DNA of 64,000 bases from Deltaproteobacteria bacterium (GCA_021794015.1 JAJYRQ010000002.1:96817-160816), one strand, 5' to 3'; shown: positions 27,453 through 37,576, counted from the first letter of the stretch. The notes: generated by a model from the letters alone, not told the origin. Made by a program: numbers and translations.

Positions 27453-29165
27453 TCAGCCGTCGGCCAGGCTGGCGGCGCGGGACAGCAGCTCGCCGGCCGC
27501 GGCGCGAATGCGCTCGGTGATTTGCGCGCCGCCGAGCATCCGGGCCAGCTCCTGCTCGCGCTCGGCGGGAGCGAGCGCCTGAACCAGGCTTCGCGTGACG
27601 CCGCGCCGCTCGATCTTTTCCACCCGGAAATGGCTGTCGGCAAAGGCCGCCACCTGCGCCAGGTGTGTCACGCACAGCACCTGGTGAAAACGGGCCAGCG
27701 ATTTGAGCTTTCGTCCCACCGCCTCGGCGGCGGCTCCGCCCACGCCGGCGTCCACTTCGTCAAAAACCAGCGTCGAGACGCCCCGGCGCGCCGCCTGCAA
27801 TCCCTTGAGCGCCAGCATGATGCGCGACAGCTCTCCGCCCGAGGCGACCTTCGCCAGCGCCATCGGCGGCTGGCCCGCGTTGGCCGCCAGGTAGAACTCC
27901 ACCTTGTCGGCCCCGCCGGGCCCGAGAGCCGTTGCCTGATGAAGGAAGCCGGCGCCAGCCGGCTCGAGCGCCGTCAGACGCGGCTCGACGGTGGGGCTCC
28001 TCATGCCCAGCGCCCTAAGCTCGGACTCAAGCTTGCGCCTGAAGGCCGCCGCGTGCGCCCGCCGCTCCGTGCTTAGTCGGTCGGCCAGCTTGCCGAGTTC
28101 CTCCAGACAGCACTCAAGTTCGGCTTGCGCGTTAGCCGCCTGTTCGCTGGTCTCTTCCAGCTCGCGCAACTGGCTTTGTGCCTTTTCGCGGGCGGCGAGG
28201 ACCGCCTCGAGCGAGCCGCCGTACTTGCGCTTGAGTTGGGCGAGGGTGGCAAGCCGTACCTCGACCTGCTCGAGCCTGTCGGGATCGACTTCGAGCTCGT
28301 CTAGGTAGCGCTTGAGCGCCAGCGCCGACTCTTCGATGCCGACGCGGGCGGTCTTGAGCATCTCGACGACCGCGGCCATCCGCGGGTCGAGTCGGGCAGC
28401 CTCGGCAATTTTTGCGCCAGCTCGCGCCGTCAGGTCAAGCGCGGAGTTGTCGCCGCCGTAGAGCGCTGCATAGGCTTCGTTGGCCGCCTCCGAGAGCCGG
28501 GTTGCGTTGGCCAATACGGCGCGAAGTTGGCTCAGTTGCTCGTCCTCGCCGGGCTTGGGGTCCGCGCCCTGCAGTTCCGCGAGTCGAAAGCGCGACAGTT
28601 CGAGGAGTTCGGCCCGTTCGCGCTCGCGCATTTGCAGGGCCGTCAGCCGGGACTGCAGGTCCCCGGCCCTGCGGTAAAGGGCCTGGTACTGCCTGACCAG
28701 AGGGTCGAGCCCTGCCCACTGATCGAGAACTTCCCGATGGTTTTCGGCGCGCAGCAGGGAATGCTGTTCGTGCTGGCCGTAGACTTCGACCAGTTCGGCG
28801 CCCAGCCGGAAAAGGGTCTGTGCCGTGGCAAGCTCGCCGTCGAGCAGGATGCGCGAGCGCCCGCCGTCGGCGGCAACGATCCGGCGTACCAGCAGCTCGC
28901 GCCGCCCTTCGCGCTCGGCAAGCAAAGCCGAGAGCGCCTGCGGCAGGTCGGCGTCGAGCGCGAACAGCCCTTCGACCACGGTCTCGCCGGCTCCCGGGCG
29001 CACCACCTCGGCCGAAGCCCGCGCTCCGAGCAGCAGCCCGAGCGCGTTCATGACGATAGTCTTGCCGGCGCCGGTTTCCCCGGAAAGCACGTTCAGGCCC
29101 GGCCCGAAGCTTAAGGAGGCTTCTTCAATTACGGCCAGGTTTCGGATCCTCAGTTCCGCCAGCAT
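27453..29165 (-). CDS. recN: DNA repair protein RecN
   Basis: RecN is an SMC-like ATPase that helps double-strand break repair. The 570-residue protein has N-terminal Walker A ([16 protein letters not shown]), a long coiled-coil middle part, and C-terminal ABC signature [16 protein letters not shown] with Walker [14 protein letters not shown] and the following [12 protein letters not shown]. The start matches the usual [15 protein letters not shown]-terminus. It lies directly downstream of the NAD kinase gene (15-base gap), a widespread arrangement. Confidence 0.97.
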   Translation of the reverse strand: MLAELRIRNLAVIEEASLSFGPGLNVLSGETGAGKTIVMNALGLLLGARASAEVVRPGAGETVVEGLFALDADLPQALSALLAEREGRRELLVRRIVAADGGRSRILLDGELATAQTLFRLGAELVEVYGQHEQHSLLRAENHREVLDQWAGLDPLVRQYQALYRRAGDLQSRLTALQMRERERAELLELSRFRLAELQGADPKPGEDEQLSQLRAVLANATRLSEAANEAYAALYGGDNSALDLTARAGAKIAEAARLDPRMAAVVEMLKTARVGIEESALALKRYLDELEVDPDRLEQVEVRLATLAQLKRKYGGSLEAVLAAREKAQSQLRELEETSEQAANAQAELECCLEELGKLADRLSTERRAHAAAFRRKLESELRALGMRSPTVEPRLTALEPAGAGFLHQATALGPGGADKVEFYLAANAGQPPMALAKVASGGELSRIMLALKGLQAARRGVSTLVFDEVDAGVGGAAAEAVGRKLKSLARFHQVLCVTHLAQVAAFADSHFRVEKIERRGVTRSLVQALAPAEREQELARMLGGAQITERIRAAAGELLSRAASLADG

Positions 29166-29180
29166 CGCCGGCCGTCCCGC

Positions 29181-30053
29181 CTAGCCCCAGCGCAGCTTGT
29201 TGCGCCACAACTCGAAGTAGGAGTGAAACGAGTGCACCAGCACGACCGCGTGTTCGGCCTTGCGCACGCGCACCGCTTCGGCCGCGCGCATCCGGACCGC
29301 CTGCTGGCCGTCGGCGGTGACGATGACCTCGCGGCTGGCGCCGCCGATGCGCGCCTCGAGCTCGAAGGAGTCGGGCACCACCACCGGACGGTTGCTCAGA
29401 GTATGAGGACAGATGGGCGCCAGCACCATCGCGCCAAGCGTCGGGTAGACGATTGGGCCCCCGGCGCTAAGCGCGTAGGCGGTCGAGCCGGTGGGCGTGG
29501 CGATGATAAGCCCGTCGGTATGGTAGGAGCAGAAGTACTCGCCGTTGGCGTTGAGGTGGATTTCCACCATCGGCGAGCCGGCCTCGCGGCCGATCACCAC
29601 GTCGTTCAGCGCGCGCAGCTTTACCGGTTGCTGCCCGGCCCCGGCGTCGCGCTCGATCGTGGCTTCCAGCATGATGCGCCGTTCGACCTGGTATTCGCCC
29701 TCGAGCACGCGCTTTAGCGCGGCGTTAACCTCGTTGGCGCCGACCTCGGTGAGAAAGCCGAGCCCGCCCAGGTTGATCCCCAGGATGGGAGTCTGGCGGG
29801 CGCCGGCAAGCCGTGCCACGCCTAGCAGCGTGCCGTCGCCGCCCAGCGCCACGATGAGATCGGCGACCTCGGCCAGCTTTGCCAGCTCGACCGGCTCGGC
29901 GCCGAGCAGCCTGGCCGTTGCAGTCTCGGCTGCGACGCGCACGCCGTTGGCCCTGAGCCAGGCGGCTATCTCCTGGGCAAGGGTCAGTGCCTGCGGCTTG
30001 TCCCGCCTGACCACAAGGCCGACTGTTGCGATCGGATTGCGGCGATGTTCCAC
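29181..30053 (-). CDS. nadK: NAD kinase
   Basis: The enzyme phosphorylates NAD to NADP. Motifs seen are VALGGDGTLLGVARL, ILGINLGGLGFLTEV, the substrate-binding LRALNDVVIGR and GLIIATPTGSTAYALSAGGPI. A GTG start at 30053 gives 290 residues, the normal family length; an ATG at 30245 would add 64 Pro/Ala-rich residues and overlap the divergent nfo gene. It is probably cotranscribed with recN. The 173 bases to nfo should hold divergent promoters. Confidence 0.95.
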   Translation of the reverse strand: MEHRRNPIATVGLVVRRDKPQALTLAQEIAAWLRANGVRVAAETATARLLGAEPVELAKLAEVADLIVALGGDGTLLGVARLAGARQTPILGINLGGLGFLTEVGANEVNAALKRVLEGEYQVERRIMLEATIERDAGAGQQPVKLRALNDVVIGREAGSPMVEIHLNANGEYFCSYHTDGLIIATPTGSTAYALSAGGPIVYPTLGAMVLAPICPHTLSNRPVVVPDSFELEARIGGASREVIVTADGQQAVRMRAAEAVRVRKAEHAVVLVHSFHSYFELWRNKLRWG

Positions 30054-30226
30054 TGCGTTCAGCCAATTATCACTTGCCGGCCTCGGCGGCAACGTCCAAG
30101 CGCCGGGCCCTTGGCGGTCGCCGGGCAAAGCACCCGGGCCGGCGCGCCGGCTAGCTTGCCGCCCACGAATATCGTATATCATTGGCTCGCCGGGCGGTGC
30201 TGCGCTGGCAGGCTCCGGCAAACCGG

Positions 30227-31105
30227 ATGTCTCAACCGGGTTCAAAGGCGCGCCCCCTGCTCGGGGCCCATATGTCGATCGCCGGCGGACTGGCCGAGGC
30301 GATGCGGCGCGGGCTTTCGGTCGGATGCGACTGCGTGCAGATTTTTACTAAGAGCGCCCGCCAGTGGAAGGCGAAACCCTATAGCGCCGAGGAGGTAGCC
30401 GAGTTCAAGGCGGCGCGCGCCGAGTGTGGAATCAAGGCGGTCATCGCGCATGCCTCCTACCTGCTCAATCTGGGGGCGGGCGACGAGACCCTGCGTCGGC
30501 GTTCGGTGGCGGCTATCGTCGACGAATTGGAGCGGTGCGAGGCGCTCGAGGTCGGTCTGTTGGTAACGCACCCGGGCGCCCACGTGGGGACGGGGGAAAA
30601 GGCCGGGATCGCCGCGGTCGCGCGCTCGATTGGCGAGGCGCACAAAAGCTGCCCGGGCTTTAAGGCGCGGATTGCACTGGAGAACACCGCCGGTCAGGGC
30701 AGCACCCTGGGCTACACCTTCGAGCAGCTCGGCGCGATCATCTCCGCGGTCAGGGAGGGCGAGCGCGTGGCGCTCTGCTTCGATACCCAGCACGCCTTTG
30801 CCGCCGGCTACGACCTGCGCGGCGCGGAGGGCTACGAGCGTGCTTTCCAGGAACTCGACCGCGCGGTCGAGCTAAAGCGCCTGGCCGCCTTCCACCTCAA
30901 TGACTCGCCCAAGCCGCTGGGCGCGCGCGTCGACCGCCACGAGCATATCGGCCGCGGACTGCTCGGACTTGAAACCTTCGCCCGGCTGCTCAACGATCGG
31001 CGCTTTGCCGGGCTTCCGATGTGTCTTGAGACGCCCAAGGGACCGGATATGCGCGAGGATGTCGAGAACCTCGCCGCGCTGCGCCGGCTGTTTGATCGCG
31101 GCTGA
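30227..31105 (+). CDS. nfo: Deoxyribonuclease IV (AP endonuclease Nfo)
   Basis: A 292-residue base-excision repair enzyme that cuts at abasic sites using three zinc ions. The TIM-barrel motifs are present: LLGAHMSIAGGLAEA, CVQIFTKSARQW, HASYLLNLG, THPGAHVGTG, IALENTAGQG, CFDTQHAFAAGYD, LNDSPKPLGARVDRHEHIGRG and CLETPKG. The ATG at 30227 lies near the fold start; the frame is open to 30182 without need. trpS follows after three bases, so the two are likely cotranscribed. Confidence 0.96.
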   Translation: MSQPGSKARPLLGAHMSIAGGLAEAMRRGLSVGCDCVQIFTKSARQWKAKPYSAEEVAEFKAARAECGIKAVIAHASYLLNLGAGDETLRRRSVAAIVDELERCEALEVGLLVTHPGAHVGTGEKAGIAAVARSIGEAHKSCPGFKARIALENTAGQGSTLGYTFEQLGAIISAVREGERVALCFDTQHAFAAGYDLRGAEGYERAFQELDRAVELKRLAAFHLNDSPKPLGARVDRHEHIGRGLLGLETFARLLNDRRFAGLPMCLETPKGPDMREDVENLAALRRLFDRG

Positions 31106-32122
<1,017 letters not shown>

Positions 32123-32151
32123 AGGGGTCGCTGCGGACCTTTGGCCTTGCG

Positions 32152-32180
32152 CTGGCACCGCCTTAGGCTTCGGATAAAAT
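32152..32180 (+). promoter_or_regulatory. Candidate promoter of the DUF302 gene
   Basis: CTGGCA (32152-32157) and a good TAAAAT (32175-32180) are 17 bases apart. The following 178 bases to the ATG would be a long leader for which I see no clear regulatory structure. Confidence 0.35.
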
Positions 32181-32358
32181 AGCTGGTTGGGCAGGTGGTC
32201 GCGCTCGGCAGGGCGGTGCTTTGCCCCAGACGTCACGCAACGTGCCGAGCGGCACGGCTTGTCGGGTGACGTGCCGAGAACAGCTTGCGCCTTTTGCCGG
32301 AAGCTTGCGCAGTGTGCAGGCTGGGCCGAGTCGCGCTGGGCAGCAAAGGAGTTGCGAT

Positions 32359-32754
32359 ATGGCTATTAGCTATGGCTTTGGCAAAACAGTGGCATGCTCG
32401 TTTGATGCCGCACTCGAGAAGGTGATACAGGAACTCAAAAAAGAAGGGTTCGGAGTGCTGGCGGAAATTGACGTTGCCGCAACGCTCAAGGAAAAGCTGA
32501 ACCAGAATATGCCGCCTTACCGAATCCTCGGAGCATGCAATCCCGCCCTCGCCCACCAGGCGCTAAGCCAGGAGCCTTCAATCGGCCTTCTGCTGCCGTG
32601 CAACCTGGTCGTGCGCCAGGACGAGGCAGGCCGGGTGCATGTCGAGGTCGCCGATCCCGAGTCGCTGCTCAGCCTGGTGAAGAGGCCCGAGATGGCCCCC
32701 TTGGCGCGCCAGGTGCGGGAGAAGCTGGAGCGCGTTATCGCCGCATTGCCGTAG
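32359..32754 (+). CDS. DUF302 domain protein
   Basis: The 131-residue product is a complete DUF302 domain: GFGKTVACSFDAALEKVIQELKKEGFGVLAEIDV, then YRILGACNPALAHQALSQEPSIGLLLPCNLVVRQ and VEVADPESL. The family has an unknown biochemical role and is often found with heavy-metal, thiosulfate or sulfur-oxidation genes. Here it is alone. AAAGGAG eight bases before the ATG at 32359 fixes the start; an open frame upstream to 32221 is not needed. The Cys in GACNP is a conserved feature. Confidence 0.85.
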   Translation: MAISYGFGKTVACSFDAALEKVIQELKKEGFGVLAEIDVAATLKEKLNQNMPPYRILGACNPALAHQALSQEPSIGLLLPCNLVVRQDEAGRVHVEVADPESLLSLVKRPEMAPLARQVREKLERVIAALP

Positions 32755-32920
32755 TCAGCGGCCGCGCCTGGCGTGCGTACTTGCCTTGGCGATGGGTTCC
32801 GTCTGATTGACGGCGCCAAGGGCGGCGCGTCTCTCGCCGCGGGCGCCGTTGGACGAATCGGCGGGTGAGACGACCGAGCCCCACCACGTTCCCAGGCGGC
32901 TGGCCAACCGCGCCGCAACC

Positions 32921-33019
32921 CTACCATGGGCGCGGGCACAAGATGTCGAGGATGTTGCGGCGCGGAATGTTCTTTTCGACGCGATCCCTCCAGTACCGCA
33001 TCAACTCACCATTCACCGA
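32921..33019 (-). pseudogene. 3' fragment of the interrupted DUF3800 gene
   Basis: Reading leftward from 33019 in the frame left open at 35155 gives 32 codons beginning SVNGELMRYWRDRVEK and ending LCPRPW before a TAG at 32921-32923. The SVNG codons are shared with the other half across the direct repeat. Joining the two halves with one repeat copy gives an uninterrupted frame of 256 residues, so this is the displaced C-terminus of the gene at 35155-35829. Confidence 0.85.
33007..33019. repeat. Direct repeat at the left edge of the IS1595-type element
   Basis: CACCATTCACCGA. It is repeated exactly at 35145-35157. Eight of these bases (CACCATTC) fit the usual 8-bp target duplication of IS1595-family elements; the rest may be tip sequence or chance. 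Confidence 0.85.
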
Positions 33020-33096
33020 TCATGTTAGGCGTGACCCTCATCCTTGCGCGCGGCACGCTATGGGCGACAGCCCGGCATTTTAGGAAATCGGACGAA

Positions 33097-34011
33097 CTAC
33101 GTGTGGTCGTTCCACCTCTTGGTGTTACATCGGTGGAGGTCCGGTCTTTCGCGATCGGTAAGAAAGCACCACCAATAGAAGAAAGTCTCGAAGGTTTTAT
33201 CGGAAGCTCCACGGTAGCGGATACGTCCATAAACGGCGATTCGCTGATTAGTTTCTGCGCAAAGCGATGTGTACTCCTCTTCAGTGCAAGAGTAGGACGC
33301 CTTAATGCGATCTGGAATAGCCTCGCCAGGACTAACGATAGAATCGTTGAGCTGGCCCACATTTTCATAGGCAACGGCAGGGTCTCTGTAATCGGGTGGT
33401 TTCGGAGGATCGAGCGGTTCAGCAGTAGACGTGACGTCGAGAATGTCGGCAGGACTAACACCGAAATTCTTAATCGCGATATCGAAATAAAAATGGTGAA
33501 TGAACTTGACCGCTACGGACGGGCCAATGTCGGGGTCGGAATGCGAAACCCTGACCGCAACATCAGTGACAAGCAAAAATGGCCGCCCTACATGCAGCGT
33601 CGCTTCAGTGGCCTTATGCAAATCCCGTGTGACACAGACAAGAAGACCAGTAAAAACTGCGAGAATTGCAGTTGCGACAGCGGTTATGAAAGAAAAAAAC
33701 CCCTGAGCCGTAATCCTGCCGACCCGTTCCCGAATATTTCGCAACCAGCACGAGTGCTTATAGCCATAACTTCCACTCTCTTCGGTGCCGTATTGGCCGC
33801 TTGGGGAGGTTTTAGTGGCTGGGGTCTGGTTGGCCTTCGTCGGCGGGGTGCTTGGTTTGGCGTATGCCTGTGTTTCTTGGGCGGTATTATTTCTCTGTTG
33901 GGTCAGGCTTTGGCTTGGCCCTAGGGCTCGAGCGCGCGCGTTTGTTGCGCCGCCTAGGAGTAATGCCAACGGGATCAGGATCGACGTTGATAATAGCTTT
34001 GAGCGACTCAT
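33097..34011 (-). CDS. Passenger membrane protein of the IS element
   Basis: I do not recognise a family. The 304-residue product starts with a signal peptide or first membrane segment (LLSTSILIPLALLLGGATNA), then a Thr/Pro/Gln-rich linker, then a strong membrane segment at about residues 106-127 (FITAVATAILAVFTGLLVCVT), and a C-terminal 170-residue soluble domain with several Cys and aromatic residues. Its ATG overlaps the transposase TGA in ATGA, so it is translated as part of the transposition operon. Similar soluble-domain proteins occur as orphan hypotheticals in soil proteobacteria, as I recall, but I cannot confirm this. A role in host interaction or element maintenance is open. Confidence 0.75.
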   Translation of the reverse strand: MSRSKLLSTSILIPLALLLGGATNARARALGPSQSLTQQRNNTAQETQAYAKPSTPPTKANQTPATKTSPSGQYGTEESGSYGYKHSCWLRNIRERVGRITAQGFFSFITAVATAILAVFTGLLVCVTRDLHKATEATLHVGRPFLLVTDVAVRVSHSDPDIGPSVAVKFIHHFYFDIAIKNFGVSPADILDVTSTAEPLDPPKPPDYRDPAVAYENVGQLNDSIVSPGEAIPDRIKASYSCTEEEYTSLCAETNQRIAVYGRIRYRGASDKTFETFFYWWCFLTDRERPDLHRCNTKRWNDHT

Positions 34012-35099
34012 GGAATGTCAGTGGATGAAGTGAAAGCGGTTTTGCCTTGGGCATGATGATTCCTCGCGAAATGATAGCCGATACTGGCCATTGCGATCTG
34101 TCCTTGGTGAATTGGCCGCTCTACTACGCTGAGGCCGCTGCCAGTGTGTCGGCCTCGGCATCCTGCCAAGATTGCCCTGAAGATATCGGGGTTCTTCCGG
34201 TTGTTGAAGCGGAATTGAAACTCCGCGAGATAAAGCGGGAGATATTCTTTGCTGAGGTTGTGGAAGGTTCCCACGACTCCTCGCTTGAGCAGGCTCCAAA
34301 AGCTTTCCATATTGTTCGTGTGGACCTCGCCCCGCACATACTCATGCTGGCTGTGCTTCACGGCGGCGTGCGGCAAGCCGAGATAGTTGTACGTCCGGTT
34401 TTCATCGGTTGCAACCAGATCGACTTTCTGATCGACGACCTTGCGAACGAATCCGTTGTACGTCTTGAAGTCGCCGTGTTGCATCATCTGACAGACGACA
34501 TTCCCCTTGCGGCTGATGGCACCGATGGCGCCGCTCTTGCCGAAGCCGAAACGCGTCCCGGCCTCGCGTTGCTGGCGGCTCTGTTTGTTCCAATGACGGT
34601 TGCGATCCTTCCCGCCGATGTAGGTCTCATCAACTTCAACGGTTCCCATAAGCTTAGGAAAGGCTTCGTCCTTCATCGCCGCTCGGATGCGATGACACAT
34701 GAACCACGGGGTGCGATAGTCGCCGCTTCCGATCTGGCGATGAATGTGAAGTGCGCTGATTCCTTTCTTGGACTGGCCCATCAAAGAGATGACTTTGACC
34801 CAAGTCTTGAGTGGGTAGTTGGTGTTCTCGAAGATCGTCTTCGTGATGACGCTGAAGCGGTAGCCGTTGCGACCGCCGCAATCCTTGTTCTTGCAGACCC
34901 AGTGGAAGGGGCGCGCCTTCAAAGCATAGACTTTATCGCTCTGGCAGCGTGGACACCTTGGGCCGTCGGGCCAGCGCATATCGCGGAGCAGCGCCTTGCA
35001 AGCGTCTTCGGTCGCATAGTGGCGCTTCGATTGGGCCAGGGTGATATTCGGCTGAGTCGTAAGGGGTGTTCCAGCAGCAACCTTCGTGTTCGTGGACAT
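34008..35099 (-). CDS. IS1595-family (ISXO2-like) transposase
   Basis: The 363-residue protein has an N-terminal zinc ribbon (CPRCQSDKVY with a second CKNKDCGG pair), the region FSVITKTIFENTNYPLKTW typical of ISXO2 transposases, and the catalytic DDE/N core: VEVDETYIGGK, LVATDENRTY and HTNNMESFWSLLKRG. The ATG at 35099 is preferred to the open frame to 35150 because that frame starts inside the terminal repeat. It is intact, so the element may be active. The stop overlaps the passenger gene. Confidence 0.95.
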   Translation of the reverse strand: MSTNTKVAAGTPLTTQPNITLAQSKRHYATEDACKALLRDMRWPDGPRCPRCQSDKVYALKARPFHWVCKNKDCGGRNGYRFSVITKTIFENTNYPLKTWVKVISLMGQSKKGISALHIHRQIGSGDYRTPWFMCHRIRAAMKDEAFPKLMGTVEVDETYIGGKDRNRHWNKQSRQQREAGTRFGFGKSGAIGAISRKGNVVCQMMQHGDFKTYNGFVRKVVDQKVDLVATDENRTYNYLGLPHAAVKHSQHEYVRGEVHTNNMESFWSLLKRGVVGTFHNLSKEYLPLYLAEFQFRFNNRKNPDIFRAILAGCRGRHTGSGLSVVERPIHQGQIAMASIGYHFARNHHAQGKTAFTSSTDIP

Positions 35100-35144
35100 A
35101 ATATAGGGCTTTTCAATGCGGGTGTCAAGTCTAACATAATCGCC

Positions 35145-35157
35145 CACCATTCACCGA
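35145..35157. repeat. Direct repeat at the right edge of the IS1595-type element
   Basis: CACCATTCACCGA, identical to 33007-33019; includes the inferred target duplication. Confidence 0.85.
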
Positions 35158-35829
35158 AATGAGCACCGTTTGGACTTTCCGAAGCTCGGTAACGATCGGA
35201 GAGTTGGCAACGTGCTGAGCCTGTTGCGGATCATGCTCGGCGCACACGCAATACGCCAGCAGGTCTGCGGCCTGAAGCGGCGGAAATTGTTTGTCATCTT
35301 CGAACCGCGGCTCTCGACTCGCAAGCAGCGCCGCCAAGTCAGGCGCCTTGGCAAAGAGCTGTTCGTAAGCCTCCGCGGCTTGCTCGGACTTGACTAGGCC
35401 GCTGTCAAATATGATCTCCACCCTTTGGGATGAGAACCGGGACTGGACGATCGGAAGGATGGTCGCCAGACTCAGGAAATAGGCCATAAGGTCCGGGTTC
35501 TTGAACGGGGTGCTTGGCGCAGTTTTCACGATCTCGTTGAACTCCTGCGTCCCTATCACGAAAGCGATGCCTCTGGGTGAGTAACGAGCGATCAACCGCG
35601 CGAATTCCAAGGCCCGCTGGTCTCGAAGGCGCTCATTCCACCCCCTGAATTCACCTCGCCGGCCGGACACTTCCTTGCCCTTGAGACGCTTTAGGGCTGG
35701 CGCTTTCTGGAGTAGCTGCTTCCACTTGGCGCTGAACTTGTTCCAAACGTCCGTCGAGCTAAGATAGCCTGCCAGGACGAACACGGGTTGCTGGCCCCTC
35801 CCGCTTTCGTCCAACCAGACCTGTAGCAT
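35155..35829 (-). pseudogene. DUF3800 protein gene, interrupted by the IS element (5' part)
   Basis: The first 225 codons encode a DUF3800 protein: LQVWLDESGRGQQPVFVLAGYLS at the start, a middle PNLMAYFLSLATIL-like helical part, and PPLQAADLLAYCVCAEHD near the end. The acidic residues in LDESG and QAADLLAY resemble a nuclease-like active site, but the function of the family is unproven; members are common in defence islands and beside mobile elements. The frame now runs into the IS and stops at 35131. A small gene 30 bases upstream is probably in the same operon. Since only 31 residues of the C-terminus are replaced, the truncated product might still fold. Confidence 0.85.
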
Positions 35830-35859
35830 ATGGACGACCTTCTCCTCGGCGCGCCGCCG

Positions 35860-36075
35860 TTATATGAGCCTGCGGTGCTTGGCCTTTTCGATCAAAGCTT
35901 TGACGACCTCGGGGAGCTGCAGGTCCCTTGCGTGCCTCCTGTCGTTGACCGGTCCCCGTAGCGCGATGAGAGCCGCGGTGGCCATCCCCGAGAGAAGTAC
36001 AGCGTCACGTAGCCGATCCAGCGCCTCAACGATGTGCCCCGCGGGCGTTGCGTTGTCTGGCGTGCGGTCTGTCAT
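35860..36075 (-). CDS. Small hypothetical protein upstream of DUF3800
   Basis: The 71-residue frame starts at an ATG with a near-perfect AAGGAGG ribosome binding site. The product is helical (HIVEALDRLRDAVLLSGMATAALIALRG) with a basic C-terminus (KALIEKAKHRR). One mildly hydrophobic helix is not long enough to call a membrane segment. No family is recognised. It lies 30 bases before the DUF3800 gene and is probably its operon partner, perhaps an accessory or inhibitor protein; that role is a guess. Confidence 0.65.
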   Translation of the reverse strand: MTDRTPDNATPAGHIVEALDRLRDAVLLSGMATAALIALRGPVNDRRHARDLQLPEVVKALIEKAKHRRLI

Positions 36076-36254
36076 GTCCGCCTCCTTAGCTCAGGGCTTG
36101 ATATGGCCAAAGTAAGTGCCCGGGTGTGTCGCGGCAAGACAGCGCTGCTGGATTTGTCTGCCCAGATGGGGTCTGCGTTGTAATAGCATTTGCGGGTTGT
36201 GGAGGCGTTTGATACAAGCAGCGTAGAAAGTCTTCCTCACTGAAGATCGTGGGT

Positions 36255-36917
36255 ATGCCGTCCGTGAAGACTGTCGAGCGTTTGCCACCAATGCCGAAGG
36301 CGCGCGTGCTCGCGTGGCTCGTTCAGTTCGCGCAGACGGACGTCGCTTCGCTTCAGGGAGGGCCGCCCGGAGATCTTCCAAACCTCATCTACGAGCTTAG
36401 GCAGTGGCTCGACCTGGAGCCGGACGAGCCCTTGAGCCGGTCGGTGCCCGAGCTGGAGGCGCAGCCCGCGCGGCTTCAGCCGCTTGTAGACCGGATGGCA
36501 CAGTTGCTTGAAGCCGTGGCAGACGGCCGGCGGTTTGAAGCGAGCTATTCCGGTGGAAGTGTGATTCTGGAGGCGGGCAGGCTCCGGTCCGAGGGAGGCA
36601 GGGCGCTCAGCTACCGCGACGCCAGCCTCGAGGATGCGATACTTCGGCTTGCGCTGGACGACCTCTACGAGAACGTTAAGGCTACCGGCAGAATTCGGCG
36701 CTGCCCGGAGTGTTCAGCGCTGTTTTTCGCCACGCGCGTGAACCAGAAATATTGTTGCCACGCCTGCGCGAATAAGAGGGCATCCCGGCTCTACCGAGCA
36801 GCCCATGGTCCTGAGCGGGCGGACCGCCAGCACCAGCGGTACGAGCGTAAGCTCAGGGAACGTCTGGGACGCAACGTCAAGGTGAGGCGCCGGCCACGAA
36901 GCTCGGCGCGTCCTTGA
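36255..36917 (+). CDS. Protein with C-terminal CGNR-type zinc finger
   Basis: About 220 residues. The C-terminal part has a treble-clef-like zinc finger, RRCPECSALFFATRVNQKYCCHACANKRASRLYR, as in CGNR/ABATE-type regulators, followed by a very basic tail (RYERKLRERLGRNVKVRRRPR) suited to nucleic-acid binding. The N-terminal 140 residues are helical and unassigned. An in-frame GTG at 36249 is an alternative start; neither has a strong ribosome binding site. It lies in the island between DUF3800 and the ParA pair and may be a local regulator. Confidence 0.75.
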   Translation: MPSVKTVERLPPMPKARVLAWLVQFAQTDVASLQGGPPGDLPNLIYELRQWLDLEPDEPLSRSVPELEAQPARLQPLVDRMAQLLEAVADGRRFEASYSGGSVILEAGRLRSEGGRALSYRDASLEDAILRLALDDLYENVKATGRIRRCPECSALFFATRVNQKYCCHACANKRASRLYRAAHGPERADRQHQRYERKLRERLGRNVKVRRRPRSSARP

Positions 36918-37148
36918 TGGGCGGCACCGCAGGCGGGCTATGAGCGGGTTCTCCTGTTGTGCCGGATTGTTGGCAAGGCGTCCCAGGGCCAGGAGCTGTG
37001 AGGCGCCGGCGACGCCGAGCCCGGCCGGCAGCCCTTTGTTGTGCTATTGAGGGTTGCGTATTATAGGGACAGTCTCGTTCTTGCTGGATTACCCTTGCTG
37101 TGTCATTCTCGCGCGCGCAGAGGGTTCTTCGCCGGTCATCAGCGCTTG

Positions 37149-37168
37149 CCCTGAGCGAAGCCGAAGGG
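37149..37168. repeat. Dispersed 20-bp palindromic repeat, copy 2
   Basis: CCCTGAGCGAAGCCGAAGGG; one base different from the copy at 11166-11185. Confidence 0.85.
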
Positions 37169-37277
37169 ACGCCGCGGACGGCGTCTGGTGCGCGGCCACT
37201 GCGTGGCGGCAGGGAAAGCGCACTGGGTATTGTGGTATTGCGCTCCCGTTGGTCGGGCAAGCTGCCCTGCGGTCAGC

Positions 37278-37297
37278 GCCGCGCGCGGGAATGACAG
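37278..37297 (-). repeat. Dispersed CTGTCATTCC repeat, copy 2
   Basis: The reverse complement equals the 20 bases at 12584-12603 exactly. Confidence 0.8.
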
Positions 37298-37314
37298 AGG
37301 TGGGGCGCGCACCT

Positions 37315-37370
37315 CCTTTTCCTGATTCCTCTCCCCCGCCGGGGGAGAGGATCAAGGAGAGGGGGGACGC
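37315..37370. repeat. 56-base hairpin repeat, copy 1
   Basis: The core CCTCTCCCCC-GCC-GGGGGAGAGG is a 10-bp perfect hairpin with flanks CCTTTTCCTGATT and ATCAAGGAGAGGGGGG. The reverse complement of 63909-63964 matches all 56 positions except two loop bases. Confidence 0.85.
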
Positions 37371-37451
37371 ACCGCGCGCGAGGGGTCCCGAAGCCAGGGC
37401 GCAGGTAGGCGAGTTGGCCACGCTGCCGGCAGACAAATCGCTTCGCGTAGG

Positions 37452-37470
37452 CCCTTCGCTACGCTCAGGG
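37452..37470. repeat. Dispersed 20-bp palindromic repeat, copy 3
   Basis: CCCTTCGCTACGCTCAGGG, opposite orientation and one base shorter. Confidence 0.75.
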
Positions 37471-37522
37471 TAACAGGAAGGGAGGTGCGGGGTGACAGAA
37501 GCAGGAGCGCCTGCGCGCAGCA

Positions 37523-37551
37523 GGCACGCACAGGCAGGCGCGGCAGGCAGG
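37523..37551. repeat. 29-base repeat, copy 1
   Basis: Begins GGCACGCACAGGCAGG and is identical over 29 bases to 57342-57370, in the same orientation. Confidence 0.8.
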
Positions 37552-37576
37552 TCGGGCCAACTGCCGTGCGGCGAGC

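Larger units (their letters stand above)
33015..35144 (-). mobile_element. IS1595-family insertion sequence with a passenger gene
   Basis: The element is bounded by imperfect terminal inverted repeats: GATCATGTTAGGCGTGAC at 33018-33035, and GATTATGTTAGACTTGAC when the right end is read inward from 35142, three mismatches in 18. A direct repeat flanks it. It carries the transposase gene (34008-35099) and, overlapping its stop, a membrane-protein gene (33097-34011) that no simple IS needs. It is less GC-rich than the chromosome, indicating recent arrival. It split a DUF3800 gene. Exact ends are uncertain by a few bases. Confidence 0.85.
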
